The notes below the pieces were generated by a model. It saw nothing but the letters and a program-made list of their open reading frames with translations, was not told where the DNA came from and ran no database searches. 64,000 bases of DNA from an uncultured Paracoccaceae bacterium (lineage in GTDB: Bacteria > Pseudomonadota > Alphaproteobacteria > Rhodobacterales > Rhodobacteraceae): assembly GCA_947499715.1 (NCBI GenBank), contig CANMPL010000003.1:186001-250000 (forward strand), given 5' to 3'. The position numbers and the translations under genes are program-made. Each line of letters opens with the position of its first letter. The stretch's first letter is position 1. Below are positions 38,071 to 47,368 of the stretch, one piece after another.

Positions 38071-38740
38071 TATTTGTCGCCACGGGTTCTTCCAGCGTTG
38101 GCAAATGCCCCGCACCCGCGATCACCTCTAGCTTGCCGTAGGGGATCAGCTCTGACATGAATTCGTGCCGCCGGACGGGCAGCAAAGTGTCCTCCTGCCC
38201 GCAGATCACCACGGCCGGTTGCTTGATCTTGCGCAGGGTCATCTGCTGATCCCGCCGCCGCTGCATCGCACGGGCTTGCTTGACGTAAGCCTCTGCCCCG
38301 TTTGAATGGGCCATATCCGTCACCATCTTGTGGATCGCCATGCGCAGCGGTCCGGGGGCAAGATACTCTGGGTTCATCTCGGTTGAGATTACATCCGCAA
38401 ACCGCCCTGATCGGGCCGCCACGATCAGCGGCTCACGGGCCGATGCGGCCTCTGGCGTGTCAGCCTGCGCGGTGGTCGAAATCAGCGCGATCCGGTTCAC
38501 CCGCTCTGGCGCGCGGCGCAGCACTTCCAATGCGACGGCACCGCCCATCCCCATGCCTGCCAGCGCAAACTTTTGCGGCGCCCAGTCGAGGATATGCCCA
38601 GCAATCTCTTCTGTCCGTTCGCCGAAATGCGTCGGCGTATAAAGGATCGGAAAGTCGCGTGATAACCCGTCAATCTGCGGGCTGAAGACCCGTGCATCGC
38701 ACAACATCGGTGGCACCAGCACCAGTGGTTCGCGTGTCAT
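38027..38740 (-). CDS. Alpha/beta-hydrolase-fold protein lacking the nucleophile serine
   Basis: The 237-residue protein has the alpha/beta hydrolase layout: LVLVPPMLCD, nucleophile elbow, GQEDTLLP with the acid residue, and GAGHLPTLEEP with the catalytic His. At the elbow it reads AGMGMGG (61-67), so the usual Ser is Gly64 (codon GGG). Acid and His remain. The protein may have become a non-catalytic binder, or use another residue. It overlaps oxyR by 44 bp at the 3' end and is followed by an MFS gene on the same strand. Confidence 0.82.
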   Translation of the reverse strand: MTREPLVLVPPMLCDARVFSPQIDGLSRDFPILYTPTHFGERTEEIAGHILDWAPQKFALAGMGMGGAVALEVLRRAPERVNRIALISTTAQADTPEAASAREPLIVAARSGRFADVISTEMNPEYLAPGPLRMAIHKMVTDMAHSNGAEAYVKQARAMQRRRDQQMTLRKIKQPAVVICGQEDTLLPVRRHEFMSELIPYGKLEVIAGAGHLPTLEEPVATNIILRDWMTAPLVLR

Positions 38741-38807
38741 GATTGCCCCAAGCCTTCTTCGTTTTGCCCATTGTGTCGTGCTGCGCTGCGGCGGGCAAGG
38801 GCAAAGG

Positions 38808-40157
38808 CTACCCGTGAGACGTCACATGCCGTGCGGCGGGGCGGTAAATCGCCAAAAGCCCCAAAATCGCCAGCACAAAGATCGCCGCAGGCACCAGCGT
38901 CAGCGCCAGCTTCAGCGCATCTAGCGCCGCGGGCGTCTGCTCGACCACCCCCGTTGACGACGAAACCCAGCCCGCCGCCGACAGGATCAGCCCCAGCACA
39001 AGCGGCGCCAACGCATTGGCCACCTTTTGCCCGAACAGCCAGACCGCCGAAAACGCGCCCTCAATCGCCTCGCCCGTCTCGGACCGGGTGACATCCATCA
39101 GGTCAGGATACATCGACCACGGAATCTGCTGATAGGCCCCGTTGGTGAACCCCGCGCATAGGAATAACAGCGCCATCACGGTCACGCCGGTGGCGGGCAA
39201 TGCCATCCAAATCACCAGCAAAACCACGATATAAAGCGCGATCCCAATCATCAGCGCCGTGGTTTTGCCCAGCGCGGCAGAGGTCTTGACCCAAATGAAC
39301 TGAGAGATCACAGACCCCAGAATGAACATCGCAAAGAGCGTCGAAAAGATGCCCAGCGCGCTTGCCAGACCTGACAGCGGGCTGCTGCCATCGTCTGTCA
39401 TCAGATAAAGCGCGGCCTGTAACAGCCCCGCCGCGATCATCGCGACTGCCAGCGTCAAAAGCCCATAAAGCAACACCAGGATCACAAAGGCGCGGTTGCC
39501 CATCACAAGCCGCAGGACGGACATGAAATTTCCCGCCGCCGCATCATCAATGGTGGGGGCCTTGCGGGTGAACCACAACATCGCCCAGATCGTCAGCACC
39601 ACGACGGGCGAGACCATCAAGACGGCCGTGAAATACCCCGCCCGCGTGTCCCCGGCCAGCGCAGGCACCAAAGCCCCCGCCGTCAGCAACCCAAGCGAGG
39701 CAAAGGTCATCCGAAACGCCATCATGGTGGACCGTTCTTGCGGATCCTGCGTCATCTCTCCGGCCATCGCACCGTAGGGAATCGCCACAAATGTGAACCC
39801 GATAGTGGCCATCCCGAAGAAGGCGATGACCCACAGGGCGTTGGACTGCCAGCTCATGCCTTCTGGCACGGCGAACATCCCCACGATCCCCGCCGCCAGC
39901 ACCAGCGCGCCAACAAAAATCCATGGGGCCCGCCTGCCCCAGCGCGTATTGGTCCGGTCCGAAAAGAAACTCACAATCGGGTCTGTGACGACATCAAAGG
40001 CCAGCACCGCAAAGGTCACAAGGCCCGCCACATCGGCAGGCACCCCCAAAAAGGTCGTCAGATAGGTAAAGACCAACAGCTGCTTGACCACGACAAAGAC
40101 GTTCACGCCCATATCGGCCAGACCCCAGCCCGCCTTTTGACCCAATGATAGCGCCAT
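38808..40157 (-). CDS. MFS transporter of the glycoside-pentoside-hexuronide:cation (GPH) type
   Basis: The 449-residue protein has twelve predicted helices. The loop between helices 2 and 3, FDVVTDPIVSFFSDRTNTRW followed by GRRAPW (about 54-79), is the GPH/MelB signature in which the first Asp helps bind the cation. It probably imports a sugar or related solute with Na+ or H+. ATG 40157 was chosen because GGGAGGGGG lies just before it; a TTG five codons upstream overlaps that site. Confidence 0.9.
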   Translation of the reverse strand: MALSLGQKAGWGLADMGVNVFVVVKQLLVFTYLTTFLGVPADVAGLVTFAVLAFDVVTDPIVSFFSDRTNTRWGRRAPWIFVGALVLAAGIVGMFAVPEGMSWQSNALWVIAFFGMATIGFTFVAIPYGAMAGEMTQDPQERSTMMAFRMTFASLGLLTAGALVPALAGDTRAGYFTAVLMVSPVVVLTIWAMLWFTRKAPTIDDAAAGNFMSVLRLVMGNRAFVILVLLYGLLTLAVAMIAAGLLQAALYLMTDDGSSPLSGLASALGIFSTLFAMFILGSVISQFIWVKTSAALGKTTALMIGIALYIVVLLVIWMALPATGVTVMALLFLCAGFTNGAYQQIPWSMYPDLMDVTRSETGEAIEGAFSAVWLFGQKVANALAPLVLGLILSAAGWVSSSTGVVEQTPAALDALKLALTLVPAAIFVLAILGLLAIYRPAARHVTSHG

Positions 40158-40198
40158 GATGCCCCCTCCCAAGGATGTCCTGCACCCTAGGGCCGGGC

Positions 40199-40957
40199 TT
40201 AGCCTGCCGCTAGCAAAACATCCTCAAGTGACGCAACGATCACTTTCAGGCAGGTCTCATCCGAGAACCGGTGATCGGCCCCGTCAATCAGCGTCAACTG
40301 CATGTCGGGGCTGGTGGCATGATCCATCAGCCGCAGTGGCACCTCTGTCGCGACCGAACTGTCGTTGGTGCCTTGCAGAATGCGCACCGGAAACGGCAGA
40401 TCCAAAGGCGTGCGCAGCACAAGCCGCGTGCGGCCATCCGTGATCAGGCGATTGGTGATGATATAGGGGTCGCCATATTCCGACGGCAGGGCGATCTGGC
40501 CTTCGGTTTCCAACGCATCGCGCTGTTCCTGACTAAACTTCGGCCACATCCCGTCTTCGGTGAAGTCGGGGGCCGCTGCGATCGTGACAATCCCCGCGAC
40601 GCGCTCTGGCATCTCGCGGGCGATCAGCAGGCTGATCCAGCCGCCCATGGATGACCCGACCAGCACCACTTTGCCCGCCAGCATTCCGATGGCCGCTTTT
40701 GCATCCTCGAACCAGTCACCGATGCAGCCGTCGGTAAAGGCACCTTTGCTTTCGCCGTGGCCCGAATAGTCGAACCGCAAAAAGGCGCGGCCCTGCGCCT
40801 TGGCCCAAGCCTCCAGTCGCAGCGCCTTATCGCCCTGCATGTCAGAAGCGAAGCCGCCCAGAAACACGACCGCCGGTCCAGTGCCATCGGTCAGATGATA
40901 TGCAATGTGCCGCCCTTGCGGCGTGGTAAGCATCGGGGTGTCAACAGTCTGTTCCAT
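40199..40957 (-). CDS. Alpha/beta hydrolase
   Basis: A 252-residue serine hydrolase with intact features: oxyanion strand VVFLGGFASDM, LRFDYSGHGESKG, nucleophile elbow GSSMGG at 101-106 (Ser103), acid in LQGTNDSSV and His in DGADHRFS. The sequence resembles the group that includes mitochondrial ABHD10 thioesterase/esterase, which suggests an acyl thioesterase or carboxylesterase. Start ATG 40957 is moderately supported; a downstream ATG at 40933 is possible. It lies 41 bp upstream of the GPH transporter gene. Confidence 0.87.
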   Translation of the reverse strand: MEQTVDTPMLTTPQGRHIAYHLTDGTGPAVVFLGGFASDMQGDKALRLEAWAKAQGRAFLRFDYSGHGESKGAFTDGCIGDWFEDAKAAIGMLAGKVVLVGSSMGGWISLLIAREMPERVAGIVTIAAAPDFTEDGMWPKFSQEQRDALETEGQIALPSEYGDPYIITNRLITDGRTRLVLRTPLDLPFPVRILQGTNDSSVATEVPLRLMDHATSPDMQLTLIDGADHRFSDETCLKVIVASLEDVLLAAG

Positions 40958-41048
40958 GGCCAGAAGCCACCACAACGCACGCCCCAGCGCAAGCCCATCG
41001 CCCACGCGATTTCAACGAATCTGCGTCAGACCTCGTCAGCGCGCGCGC

Positions 41049-41291
41049 TTAACCGCCGACATAAACGCCTGATTTGGGGCGATAAAAGATCTTTTGATCG
41101 TGCAGCCGCCCCAGCAATTCCTCGCCTGCGGCAACATCACCGTCAATCACCCGGATCGATTCCAGATGGGCCGGGTTCGCATCCGACAGCGCCAGCCGCA
41201 TATTCGACAACTCGCGCCCCCGGGCGCGCAGCGCCTCTTCGATCAGATCAACATCGGCAATGGTCAGGTTGAACGTGCGGTTATACGGCAT
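41049..41291 (-). CDS. Small conserved hypothetical protein
   Basis: An 80-residue soluble protein, MPYNRTFNLTIADVDLIEEA to YRPKSGVYVGG. It has two predicted helices (about 13-36 and 50-68) and an ending that repeats a short LLGRLHDQKIFYRP strand. AAGGGGAT lies upstream of ATG 41291, favouring this over a longer start. No family was recognised; it looks like a conserved roseobacter protein. Confidence 0.65.
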   Translation of the reverse strand: MPYNRTFNLTIADVDLIEEALRARGRELSNMRLALSDANPAHLESIRVIDGDVAAGEELLGRLHDQKIFYRPKSGVYVGG

Positions 41292-41389
41292 CAGGATCCC
41301 CTTTGGCTCAGTTTCCGATTGGAAACCTGATGTCGTATTTAACTCGCCAGATGTCGCAGTCAACGTATATCTGGGTATACCGATGCCCG

Positions 41390-42004
41390 CTACCGGACAG
41401 AGAAAACGGCCCCCGCAGATGTTGACCGACTTCCCGTCGTCCCGCGCCCCTCACCCAGGCCGACCATCGCCTGCGCCCGATTGCCAGAGAAGATGCCGAC
41501 AACATCCATATCATAATTGGTCCTTGCACCGGATGTTTTGGTCAATCGACCTGCCATCCCGCCGACGATCAAACCTCTGTCGATGTCGGCATCGAGCGTC
41601 ATCGAACCGCCAATCCGGCCAGCAGATTGTGCCTGATTGCTTGACTGCGTGTTGGGGTTGCGAAACTCGTAGAAATTGTTTGCGGTCCCAGTGACCTTGC
41701 CGCTTCGGAAATTGGTCGTCACCGACATCTCTCCCACGGATGCATAGGTCAGCCGGTCAGCGTCAAGCGCGCTTGGCCCAGCCGCTTCAAAAACGGAAAT
41801 CACACCGGAATACTGCGCCGAACCTGACGTCGGGATTTGATCCGCCCGAGTGGGCGCAGAATTATTCAACAATTCTTCTGTCGCGCCCAATTCCGTCACC
41901 AATGACCGGAAAGAGGCGGCGCCAACAGCATTGCCAGAACTGCCACCACCACATGCGGTCAATGCAACCAACGAAACCGAAGCCGCCAAACATCTGAAGT
42001 ACAT
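41390..42004 (-). CDS. TbpB-like surface lipoprotein
   Basis: A 204-residue lipoprotein: signal peptide with lipobox LTAC, lipidated Cys18, and a GGGSSG flexible linker. The C-terminal half, MTLDADIDRGLIVGGMAGRL and YDMDVVGIFSGNRAQAMVG, resembles the eight-stranded barrel of transferrin-binding-protein-like solute receptors, the class of proteins exported by Slam. GGAGA precedes ATG 42004. No Slam gene is adjacent; the closest is at 52333. The ligand is unknown. Confidence 0.72.
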   Translation of the reverse strand: MYFRCLAASVSLVALTACGGGSSGNAVGAASFRSLVTELGATEELLNNSAPTRADQIPTSGSAQYSGVISVFEAAGPSALDADRLTYASVGEMSVTTNFRSGKVTGTANNFYEFRNPNTQSSNQAQSAGRIGGSMTLDADIDRGLIVGGMAGRLTKTSGARTNYDMDVVGIFSGNRAQAMVGLGEGRGTTGSRSTSAGAVFSVR

Positions 42005-42226
42005 AAAGAATCTCCACACAAATTTACATGAGGCAAACAAACATTTCCCATCTGCCACATCAAGCAGATACCCTGCCGCTTTGCGACACCTGCCACCCAT
42101 TTGCCGCGGTGCAACAGCTCAGCCAGCACGCCATGTTGACACCGCACATCCCGCGCGGCATTGAACGCTCACACATAACCCGCAACCGGGCGTTCCGTGG
42201 GCGCCAAACTGACGAGGAGAGCCGCA

Positions 42227-44221
42227 ATGGCCCAAATCTCTCTGACATTTCCTGACGGCAACAAACGTGAATTCGACGCAGGCGTAACCCCTGCCGAGGT
42301 CGCAGCCGACATCTCATCCTCCCTGCGCAAGAAAGCGATCAGCGCGACCGTCAACGGCCAGCACTGGGATCTGCAATGGCCGATTGAGGCGGACGCCGAC
42401 ATCGCCATCAACACCATGAAAGATGAAGAACCGGCGCTGGAACTGGTCCGCCACGACCTTGCCCACATCATGGCCCGCGCCGTGCAGGAAATCTGGCCCG
42501 ACGTGCAGGTGACCATCGGACCGGTGATTAAAGACGGCTGGTATTACGACTTTGACCGCAAAGACCCCTTTGTGCCCGAAGACCTCGCACTCATCGAAAA
42601 GAAGATGAAAGAGATCATCAACAAGCGCGATGAGGTCCGCACAGAGATCTGGGACCGCGCCCGCGCGATCCAGCATTATCAGGACAAGGGCGAGCCCTAT
42701 AAGGTCGAACTGATCGAAAGCATTCCCGGCGACGAACCCCTGCGGATGTATTGGCACGGCGACTGGCAGGACCTCTGCCGCGGCCCGCACCTGCAAAACA
42801 CCGGCCAAGTGCCCGGCGATTGCTTTAAGCTGATGTCTATCGCCGGTGCCTATTGGCGTGGCGATTCAAACCGTCCGATGCTGCAACGCATCTATGGTGC
42901 TGCCTTCACCAACAAAGAAGGCCTCAAGCAGCACATGCACCGGTTGGAAGAGGCCGCCAAACGCGACCACCGTAAGCTGGGCCGCGAGATGGGGCTGTTC
43001 CACATGCAGGAAGAGGCCCCCGGTCAGGTGTTCTGGCACCCCAACGGCTGGACGATCTATACTGAACTGCAAGACTTCGTCCGTCGCAAGCAACGCGCTG
43101 GCGGCTATGTCGAGGTGAACACACCACAAGTCGTTGACCGCAAGCTTTGGGAAGCCTCTGGCCACTGGGAGAAATTCCAGGAATCGATGTTTATCGTCGA
43201 AGTGGACGAGAGCCGGACAGAGGATGGCGACAACGCCCAGAACTTTGACGAACGCGTCAACGACCCCAAACATACGCGAGTCAATGCGCTGAAGCCGATG
43301 AACTGCCCCTGCCACGTGCAGATCTTCAACCAAGGCCTGAAGTCCTACCGCGACCTGCCCCTGCGGATGGCCGAATTCGGGTCTTGCGCGCGCTACGAAC
43401 CCTCAGGTGCCCTGCACGGCATCATGCGGGTGCGCGGGTTCACGCAGGACGATGGCCATATCTTCTGCCGCGAAGATCAGATTGAGAGCGAAACAGCCGT
43501 CTACATCGACTTTCTGTCATCCATGTACCGCGACCTTGGCTTTACTGAATTCAAAGTGAAGTTCTCTGACCGCCCCGAAAAGCGGGCGGGCACGGATGAG
43601 ACATGGGACAAGGCCGAAAACGCACTGCTTTCTGCGACCCGTGCCGCAGGGATTGAACCCGAACTCAACCCCGGTGAAGGCGCGTTCTATGGGCCAAAGC
43701 TGGAATTCGTGCTGACGGATGCGATTGGCCGCGACTGGCAATGCGGCACCCATCAGGTAGATTTCGTGCTGCCCGAACGGCTGAACGCAGATTACATCGG
43801 CGAGGACGGCAACAAACACCGCCCCGTCATGTTGCACCGTGCGACGCTGGGATCCTTTGAACGCTTCATCGGCATCCTGATTGAAGAACACGCAGGCAAA
43901 CTGCCCTTCTGGCTGGCCCCGCGTCAGGTGGTTGTGGCGACTATCGTTTCGGACGCGGACGACTACGCACAAGAAGTGGTCGAGATGCTCAAAGCCGCCG
44001 GGATCCGGGCCGAAGCTGATCTGCGCAATGAGAAGATCAATTATAAGGTCCGCGAACATTCTGTCGGCAAGGTGCCTGTCATTCTGGCCATCGGTGCGCG
44101 CGAGGTTGAAGAACGCACCGTGTCGATGCGGCGGCTGGGGGAAAAGCAATCCTCTGTCCAAGGCATTGATGATGTGGTCACAACACTCAAAGGCGAAGCG
44201 ACCCCGCCGGACCTGCGCTGA
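42227..44221 (+). CDS. thrS: Threonyl-tRNA synthetase
   Basis: The 664-residue class II synthetase has an N-terminal TGS domain ([20 protein letters not shown]), the editing domain with the [11 protein letters not shown] metal-binding motif, and the catalytic core with [22 protein letters not shown] and the C-terminal anticodon-binding domain. GAGGAGA precedes ATG 42227; an upstream GTG is not needed. No T-box leader was seen, as expected outside Gram-positive bacteria. Two hairpins follow the stop. Confidence 0.98.
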   Translation: MAQISLTFPDGNKREFDAGVTPAEVAADISSSLRKKAISATVNGQHWDLQWPIEADADIAINTMKDEEPALELVRHDLAHIMARAVQEIWPDVQVTIGPVIKDGWYYDFDRKDPFVPEDLALIEKKMKEIINKRDEVRTEIWDRARAIQHYQDKGEPYKVELIESIPGDEPLRMYWHGDWQDLCRGPHLQNTGQVPGDCFKLMSIAGAYWRGDSNRPMLQRIYGAAFTNKEGLKQHMHRLEEAAKRDHRKLGREMGLFHMQEEAPGQVFWHPNGWTIYTELQDFVRRKQRAGGYVEVNTPQVVDRKLWEASGHWEKFQESMFIVEVDESRTEDGDNAQNFDERVNDPKHTRVNALKPMNCPCHVQIFNQGLKSYRDLPLRMAEFGSCARYEPSGALHGIMRVRGFTQDDGHIFCREDQIESETAVYIDFLSSMYRDLGFTEFKVKFSDRPEKRAGTDETWDKAENALLSATRAAGIEPELNPGEGAFYGPKLEFVLTDAIGRDWQCGTHQVDFVLPERLNADYIGEDGNKHRPVMLHRATLGSFERFIGILIEEHAGKLPFWLAPRQVVVATIVSDADDYAQEVVEMLKAAGIRAEADLRNEKINYKVREHSVGKVPVILAIGAREVEERTVSMRRLGEKQSSVQGIDDVVTTLKGEATPPDLR

Positions 44222-44300
44222 AACAATGGGCTGTAACATTCCGTGATCGCGCCAAATGCGGGCGGGCAGAGTGTTACAATCCCGCCCCCAGATCTGAAAC

Positions 44301-44327
44301 AAACCCGTCGCTGACCCCGGCGGGTTT
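44301..44327 (+). terminator. First hairpin after thrS
   Basis: AAACCCGTCG pairs with CGGCGGGTTT (one G-U) over a seven-base loop, 80 bases after the stop. Only ATTTT follows, so it is likely the weaker of two tandem terminators. Confidence 0.65.
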
Positions 44328-44355
44328 GCCATTTTCGGCCCATTTTGCCCTGTGG

Positions 44356-44377
44356 CAGCCTGTCGCAGGCTGTTTTT
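44356..44377 (+). terminator. Strong terminator after thrS, insulating the bufferin operon
   Basis: CAGCCTG and CAGGCTG form a perfect seven-bp stem with a TCG loop, followed directly by five T residues. It separates thrS from the bufferin operon 131 bases downstream. Confidence 0.88.
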
Positions 44378-44507
44378 GGCTCAATTGACCTCACCGCCGC
44401 GTGACCCACGGCTCTGTGAGTGGATTGCGCACTGGCTTGGCGTTTAGTGTTCGGTCATCCCCTGATGGGATACGACACAAACCAACGTCTGATAAGGAAA
44501 TGAACTC

Positions 44508-44810
44508 ATGTCTAAGATGACCAACACACTGCTCGTTGCTTCCGCTGTTGCCACTGCTGTTGCCGGTATCGCCACAAACGCCGCCGCTCAGGAAAACGAA
44601 AAGTGCTACGGCGTTTCGCTCGCTGGCGAAAACGACTGTGCAGCCGGCCCCGGCACAACATGCGCCGGCACATCTTCCGTTGACTATCAGGGCAACGCCT
44701 GGACACTCGTGCCAGCCGGCACATGCGCTGACATGGAACTGCCAATGCAAGCCGACGGTTCCGAGCGGATGGGTTCGCTGGAAGCACTCGACCGCGACCT
44801 GCCAGCATAA
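44508..44810 (+). CDS. bufA: Bufferin precursor peptide (DUF2282, BufA1-like)
   Basis: The 100-residue precursor has a Sec signal peptide (cleaved near ATNAAA, about residue 27). The mature peptide has four cysteines at 33, 44, 52 and 73 in EKCYGV, ENDCAAG, TTCAGT and AGTCADM, and [17 protein letters not shown], the DUF2282 signature. In Caulobacter such peptides are bufferins: the adjacent DUF692 enzyme converts core cysteines to thiooxazoles, and the exported product sequesters copper. That role is carried over by homology. AAGGA precedes the ATG. A REP palindrome follows before bufB. Confidence 0.92.
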   Translation: MSKMTNTLLVASAVATAVAGIATNAAAQENEKCYGVSLAGENDCAAGPGTTCAGTSSVDYQGNAWTLVPAGTCADMELPMQADGSERMGSLEALDRDLPA

Positions 44811-44821
44811 ATCTGCTACAA

Positions 44822-44845
44822 GGGTGGGCAAATTGCCCACCCTAC
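44822..44845 (-). repeat. GTAG-headed REP palindrome inside the bufferin operon
   Basis: On the minus strand the element reads GTAGGGTGGGCA then ATTTGCCCACCC. Arms AGGGTGGGCAA and TTGCCCACCCT are perfect around one central base. It shares head and design with the four REPs at the RAYT locus. In bufA mRNA it makes a nine-bp hairpin between precursor and enzyme genes, with no U tract, so it probably protects the bufA end or trims read-through. Confidence 0.8.
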
Positions 44846-44870
44846 CCCCTTTCTCCCGAAGGTAACCGAC

Positions 44871-45722
44871 ATGTTTGACGCCCCGCTTTCCGCCCTGCCC
44901 GCAAAACCCGGCGTCGGCTACAAACCCCAGCATTACAGCGATATCAGCGCAACCCCCGGCCCCTTGGGCTGGCTTGAGGTTCACGCCGAAAACTACATGG
45001 GCGACGGTGGCCGCCCCATCGCGCAACTGCGTCATTTATCTGAACAATTTCCGATTTCCGTGCATGGCGTGGGCCTGTCGATCGGCGGTGAAGGCCGCCT
45101 TGATCCAGACCACCTTGCGCGTCTGAAACACCTTGTCGGCTGGCTGAACCCGGCCAGCTTTTCCGAGCATCTGGCATGGTCCACCCACGACAGCCACTTC
45201 CTCAATGACCTGCTGCCCCTGCCCTATACCGCCGCCACTGTGGCCCGCGTGGCGGACCACATTGACGAGGTGCAAGAGGCATTGGGCCGCCAGATGCTGC
45301 TTGAAAACCCCTCCAGCTACCTCGCCTTTGCCGAAAGCGATATGTCAGAGACCGATTTCCTGAAAGCCGTGGTCGAGCGGACCGGATGTGGCCTGCTTTT
45401 GGATGTGAACAACGTCTTTGTCAGCGCCACCAATCTGGGCTTTACGCCGCAAGGCTATATCGACAGCTTTCCCCTTGATAAGGTTGGCGAAATTCACCTT
45501 GGCGGCCATGACGAAGACCACGATGACCACGGCGCGCCGTTGCTGATCGACAGCCACGGACGCGAAGTGGCAGACCCGGTTTGGGCGCTCTTGGACTACA
45601 CCTTGGCCCGGTCCGGCCCCAAGCCGCTTTTGATCGAATGGGATACGGACGTGCCGGAATGGCCCGTGCTCGCGGCAGAGATTGCCCGCGCCGCCGCAGC
45701 ATTGGAAATGGTGCCCGCATGA
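44871..45722 (+). CDS. bufB: MNIO-family iron oxidase that modifies bufferin (DUF692)
   Basis: A 283-residue TIM-barrel enzyme of the multinuclear non-haem iron-dependent oxidase family, relatives of MbnB. Ligand-bearing segments visible are [47 protein letters not shown] and [11 protein letters not shown]. These supply the His, Asp, Asn and Glu that hold two or three irons. It is expected to convert precursor cysteines to 5-thiooxazole groups. CGAAGG is ahead of the ATG. The stop overlaps bufC (ATGA). Confidence 0.93.
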   Translation: MFDAPLSALPAKPGVGYKPQHYSDISATPGPLGWLEVHAENYMGDGGRPIAQLRHLSEQFPISVHGVGLSIGGEGRLDPDHLARLKHLVGWLNPASFSEHLAWSTHDSHFLNDLLPLPYTAATVARVADHIDEVQEALGRQMLLENPSSYLAFAESDMSETDFLKAVVERTGCGLLLDVNNVFVSATNLGFTPQGYIDSFPLDKVGEIHLGGHDEDHDDHGAPLLIDSHGREVADPVWALLDYTLARSGPKPLLIEWDTDVPEWPVLAAEIARAAAALEMVPA

Positions 45723-46456
45723 TCGTCACGCAGTCGGAATTTACGGCGGGGATTCTGGACCCCAATCGCCCTGCACCCGATGGGTTGCAAGATGGTGCCG
45801 GTGCGCCGACGACCAAGCGTTTTGACGTCTACCGCAACAACGTCGCCGTCAGCCTGACGGATGCTTTGGTCAGCGCCTTTCCGGTGATCCACAAACTGGT
45901 CGGGGACGAATTTTTTCGAGCGATGGCAGGGGTTTACCTGCGCACCCACCTGCCCGATACGGCGCTGATGATGTTCTATGGCGACAAGATGCCAAAGTTT
46001 CTGCGCCGCTTTGGCCCGGCGCAATCCCTGCCCTATCTGCCTGACGTCGCACAACTCGAAATCGCGATGCGCGCCAGCTATCACGCCGCTGACGCGGCCC
46101 CCGTTTCAACCGATGCCTTGGGGCAAATCGCCCCCGATGCGCTGATGGCCGCCACGCTCAAACTCGCGCCTTCAGTGCAGATCGTGCAATCCAGCCACCC
46201 GATCTATAGTCTTTGGCAGGCGAATATGGTCGCGGGCGCGCCAAAGCCCACAAAACAGGCCGAAAACGTGCTGATCACCCGGCCACAATTTGACCCCGCG
46301 CAGCATCTGATCTCTGATGCGGACACGCTGTTCTTGACCGCCCTGCAAGAGGGCCACGCCCTTGGTGTGGCCCTGTCCAAGGCAGGTCCCGGCTTTGATC
46401 TTGGCGCGGTGCTTGGGCTGCTATTGCGCCAAGGCGCGCTGACCGAAATTTCCTGA
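45719..46456 (+). CDS. bufC: Bufferin partner protein (DUF2063)
   Basis: The 245-residue protein has the DUF2063 N-terminal domain: [32 protein letters not shown] and the [13 protein letters not shown] block. This domain is the known partner of DUF692 enzymes and is thought to present the precursor's leader region to the enzyme. A longer frame upstream lies inside bufB; the ATGA overlap fixes the start at 45719. It is coupled to bufB and followed after 11 bases by the DoxX gene. Confidence 0.9.
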   Translation: MIVTQSEFTAGILDPNRPAPDGLQDGAGAPTTKRFDVYRNNVAVSLTDALVSAFPVIHKLVGDEFFRAMAGVYLRTHLPDTALMMFYGDKMPKFLRRFGPAQSLPYLPDVAQLEIAMRASYHAADAAPVSTDALGQIAPDALMAATLKLAPSVQIVQSSHPIYSLWQANMVAGAPKPTKQAENVLITRPQFDPAQHLISDADTLFLTALQEGHALGVALSKAGPGFDLGAVLGLLLRQGALTEIS

Positions 46457-46467
46457 AAGGCCCTGAT

Positions 46468-47010
46468 ATGATTGCACTTTTTGACCGCATCTACGCGTCG
46501 CTTAACCGTTTGGGCGACAGCCTGCTGCCGCTTTTGGCGCGTCTGACCTTTGCCGGTGTGCTGTTCATGTACTACATTAATTCGGGCCTTACGAAGCTGG
46601 GGGACGGGATATCGGGTCTGTGGACGCCGTCCCTTGGTGCCTATGCGCAGATCTTCCCAAAACAGATGGAGGCCGTGGGCTATGACGTCAGCCAATTGCC
46701 CGGCTATTCCACGATTATCGTGCTTGCGGGCACCTGGGCCGAATTCATTCTGCCCGTTCTGATCATCATCGGCCTGCTGACGCGGCTGGCGGCCTTGGGC
46801 ATGATCGGATTTGTTGTTGTGCAAAGCCTGACCGACATCATCGGTCATGGGGCCGCGGCTGGCGGGTGGTTTGATGGTAGCTCGGATTCGTTAATTATGG
46901 ATCAACGCAGCCTATGGGTCTTTTTGCTGCTGGTCCTTGTGTTCAAGGGTGCCGGTTGGCTGTCTGTTGATCGGATGATCAGTGGGCCTTCGGCTGATCC
47001 GGCTGCCTAG
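46468..47010 (+). CDS. DoxX-family membrane protein of the bufferin operon
   Basis: A 180-residue membrane protein with four helices (about 18-36, 68-90, 94-112 and 140-165). LLARLTFAGVLFMYYINSGLTKL is the DoxX opening, containing the conserved Arg and Gly. DoxX proteins are a frequent fourth member of BufA1-type operons; a redox or quinone-linked role is assumed, not shown. GAAAGG precedes the ATG. The last 32 bp overlap the end of the convergent gene. Confidence 0.9.
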   Translation: MIALFDRIYASLNRLGDSLLPLLARLTFAGVLFMYYINSGLTKLGDGISGLWTPSLGAYAQIFPKQMEAVGYDVSQLPGYSTIIVLAGTWAEFILPVLIIIGLLTRLAALGMIGFVVVQSLTDIIGHGAAAGGWFDGSSDSLIMDQRSLWVFLLLVLVFKGAGWLSVDRMISGPSADPAA

Positions 47011-47344
47011 ACAGGATCGCAAGAACGCCGCCTAAACCCGCGAAACCAATGGGAAACATCGTGCCGACGTTGAACCCAAAAGCGCTGTAGAAAGCCGCAC
47101 AAGACAAGAGCATCGCGATCCCGCCCCACAGGGCGCGGTCCTTGGCCATGGCACCGCCGGCGATGGCCAGCAAGGGGGCCACGAAGCTCGCGAAGCGAAT
47201 AAATGCTGGGTTTTCAAACAGATCAAAGGCGTCGGCCAGTTCAGGGGCGCGCGCGGCGAGTTCGGTCGCACCATAGCCAAAAAGGCCTACGATGATCCCG
47301 ATCAGACCTGCAATCAGGCCCAGGACAGAAGCTGCATTTCTCAT
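46979..47344 (-). CDS. Hypothetical multi-span membrane protein
   Basis: A 121-residue protein with four likely helices (about 5-25, 50-65, 72-88 and 92-108), starting MRNAASVLGLIAGLIGIIVG and ending RQPDQPKAH. It overlaps the DoxX gene tail to tail by 32 bp. No ribosome site is clear in front of the ATG. The layout resembles the small DUF4064/YqaE-like membrane proteins, but the match is not good enough to name. Confidence 0.68.
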   Translation of the reverse strand: MRNAASVLGLIAGLIGIIVGLFGYGATELAARAPELADAFDLFENPAFIRFASFVAPLLAIAGGAMAKDRALWGGIAMLLSCAAFYSAFGFNVGTMFPIGFAGLGGVLAILSRQPDQPKAH

Positions 47345-47368
47345 TTTTTCTATATAGGTCCCAGTTGC

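Noticed and set aside
42005-42226. T-box or other riboswitch ahead of thrS
   Set aside because: No T-box consensus, no strong terminator/antiterminator pair; T-boxes are not expected in this group.
44508-44810. DUF2282 gene as a plain exported hypothetical
   Set aside because: Its four cysteines, QGNAW motif and DUF692/DUF2063/DoxX neighbours identify a bufferin precursor.
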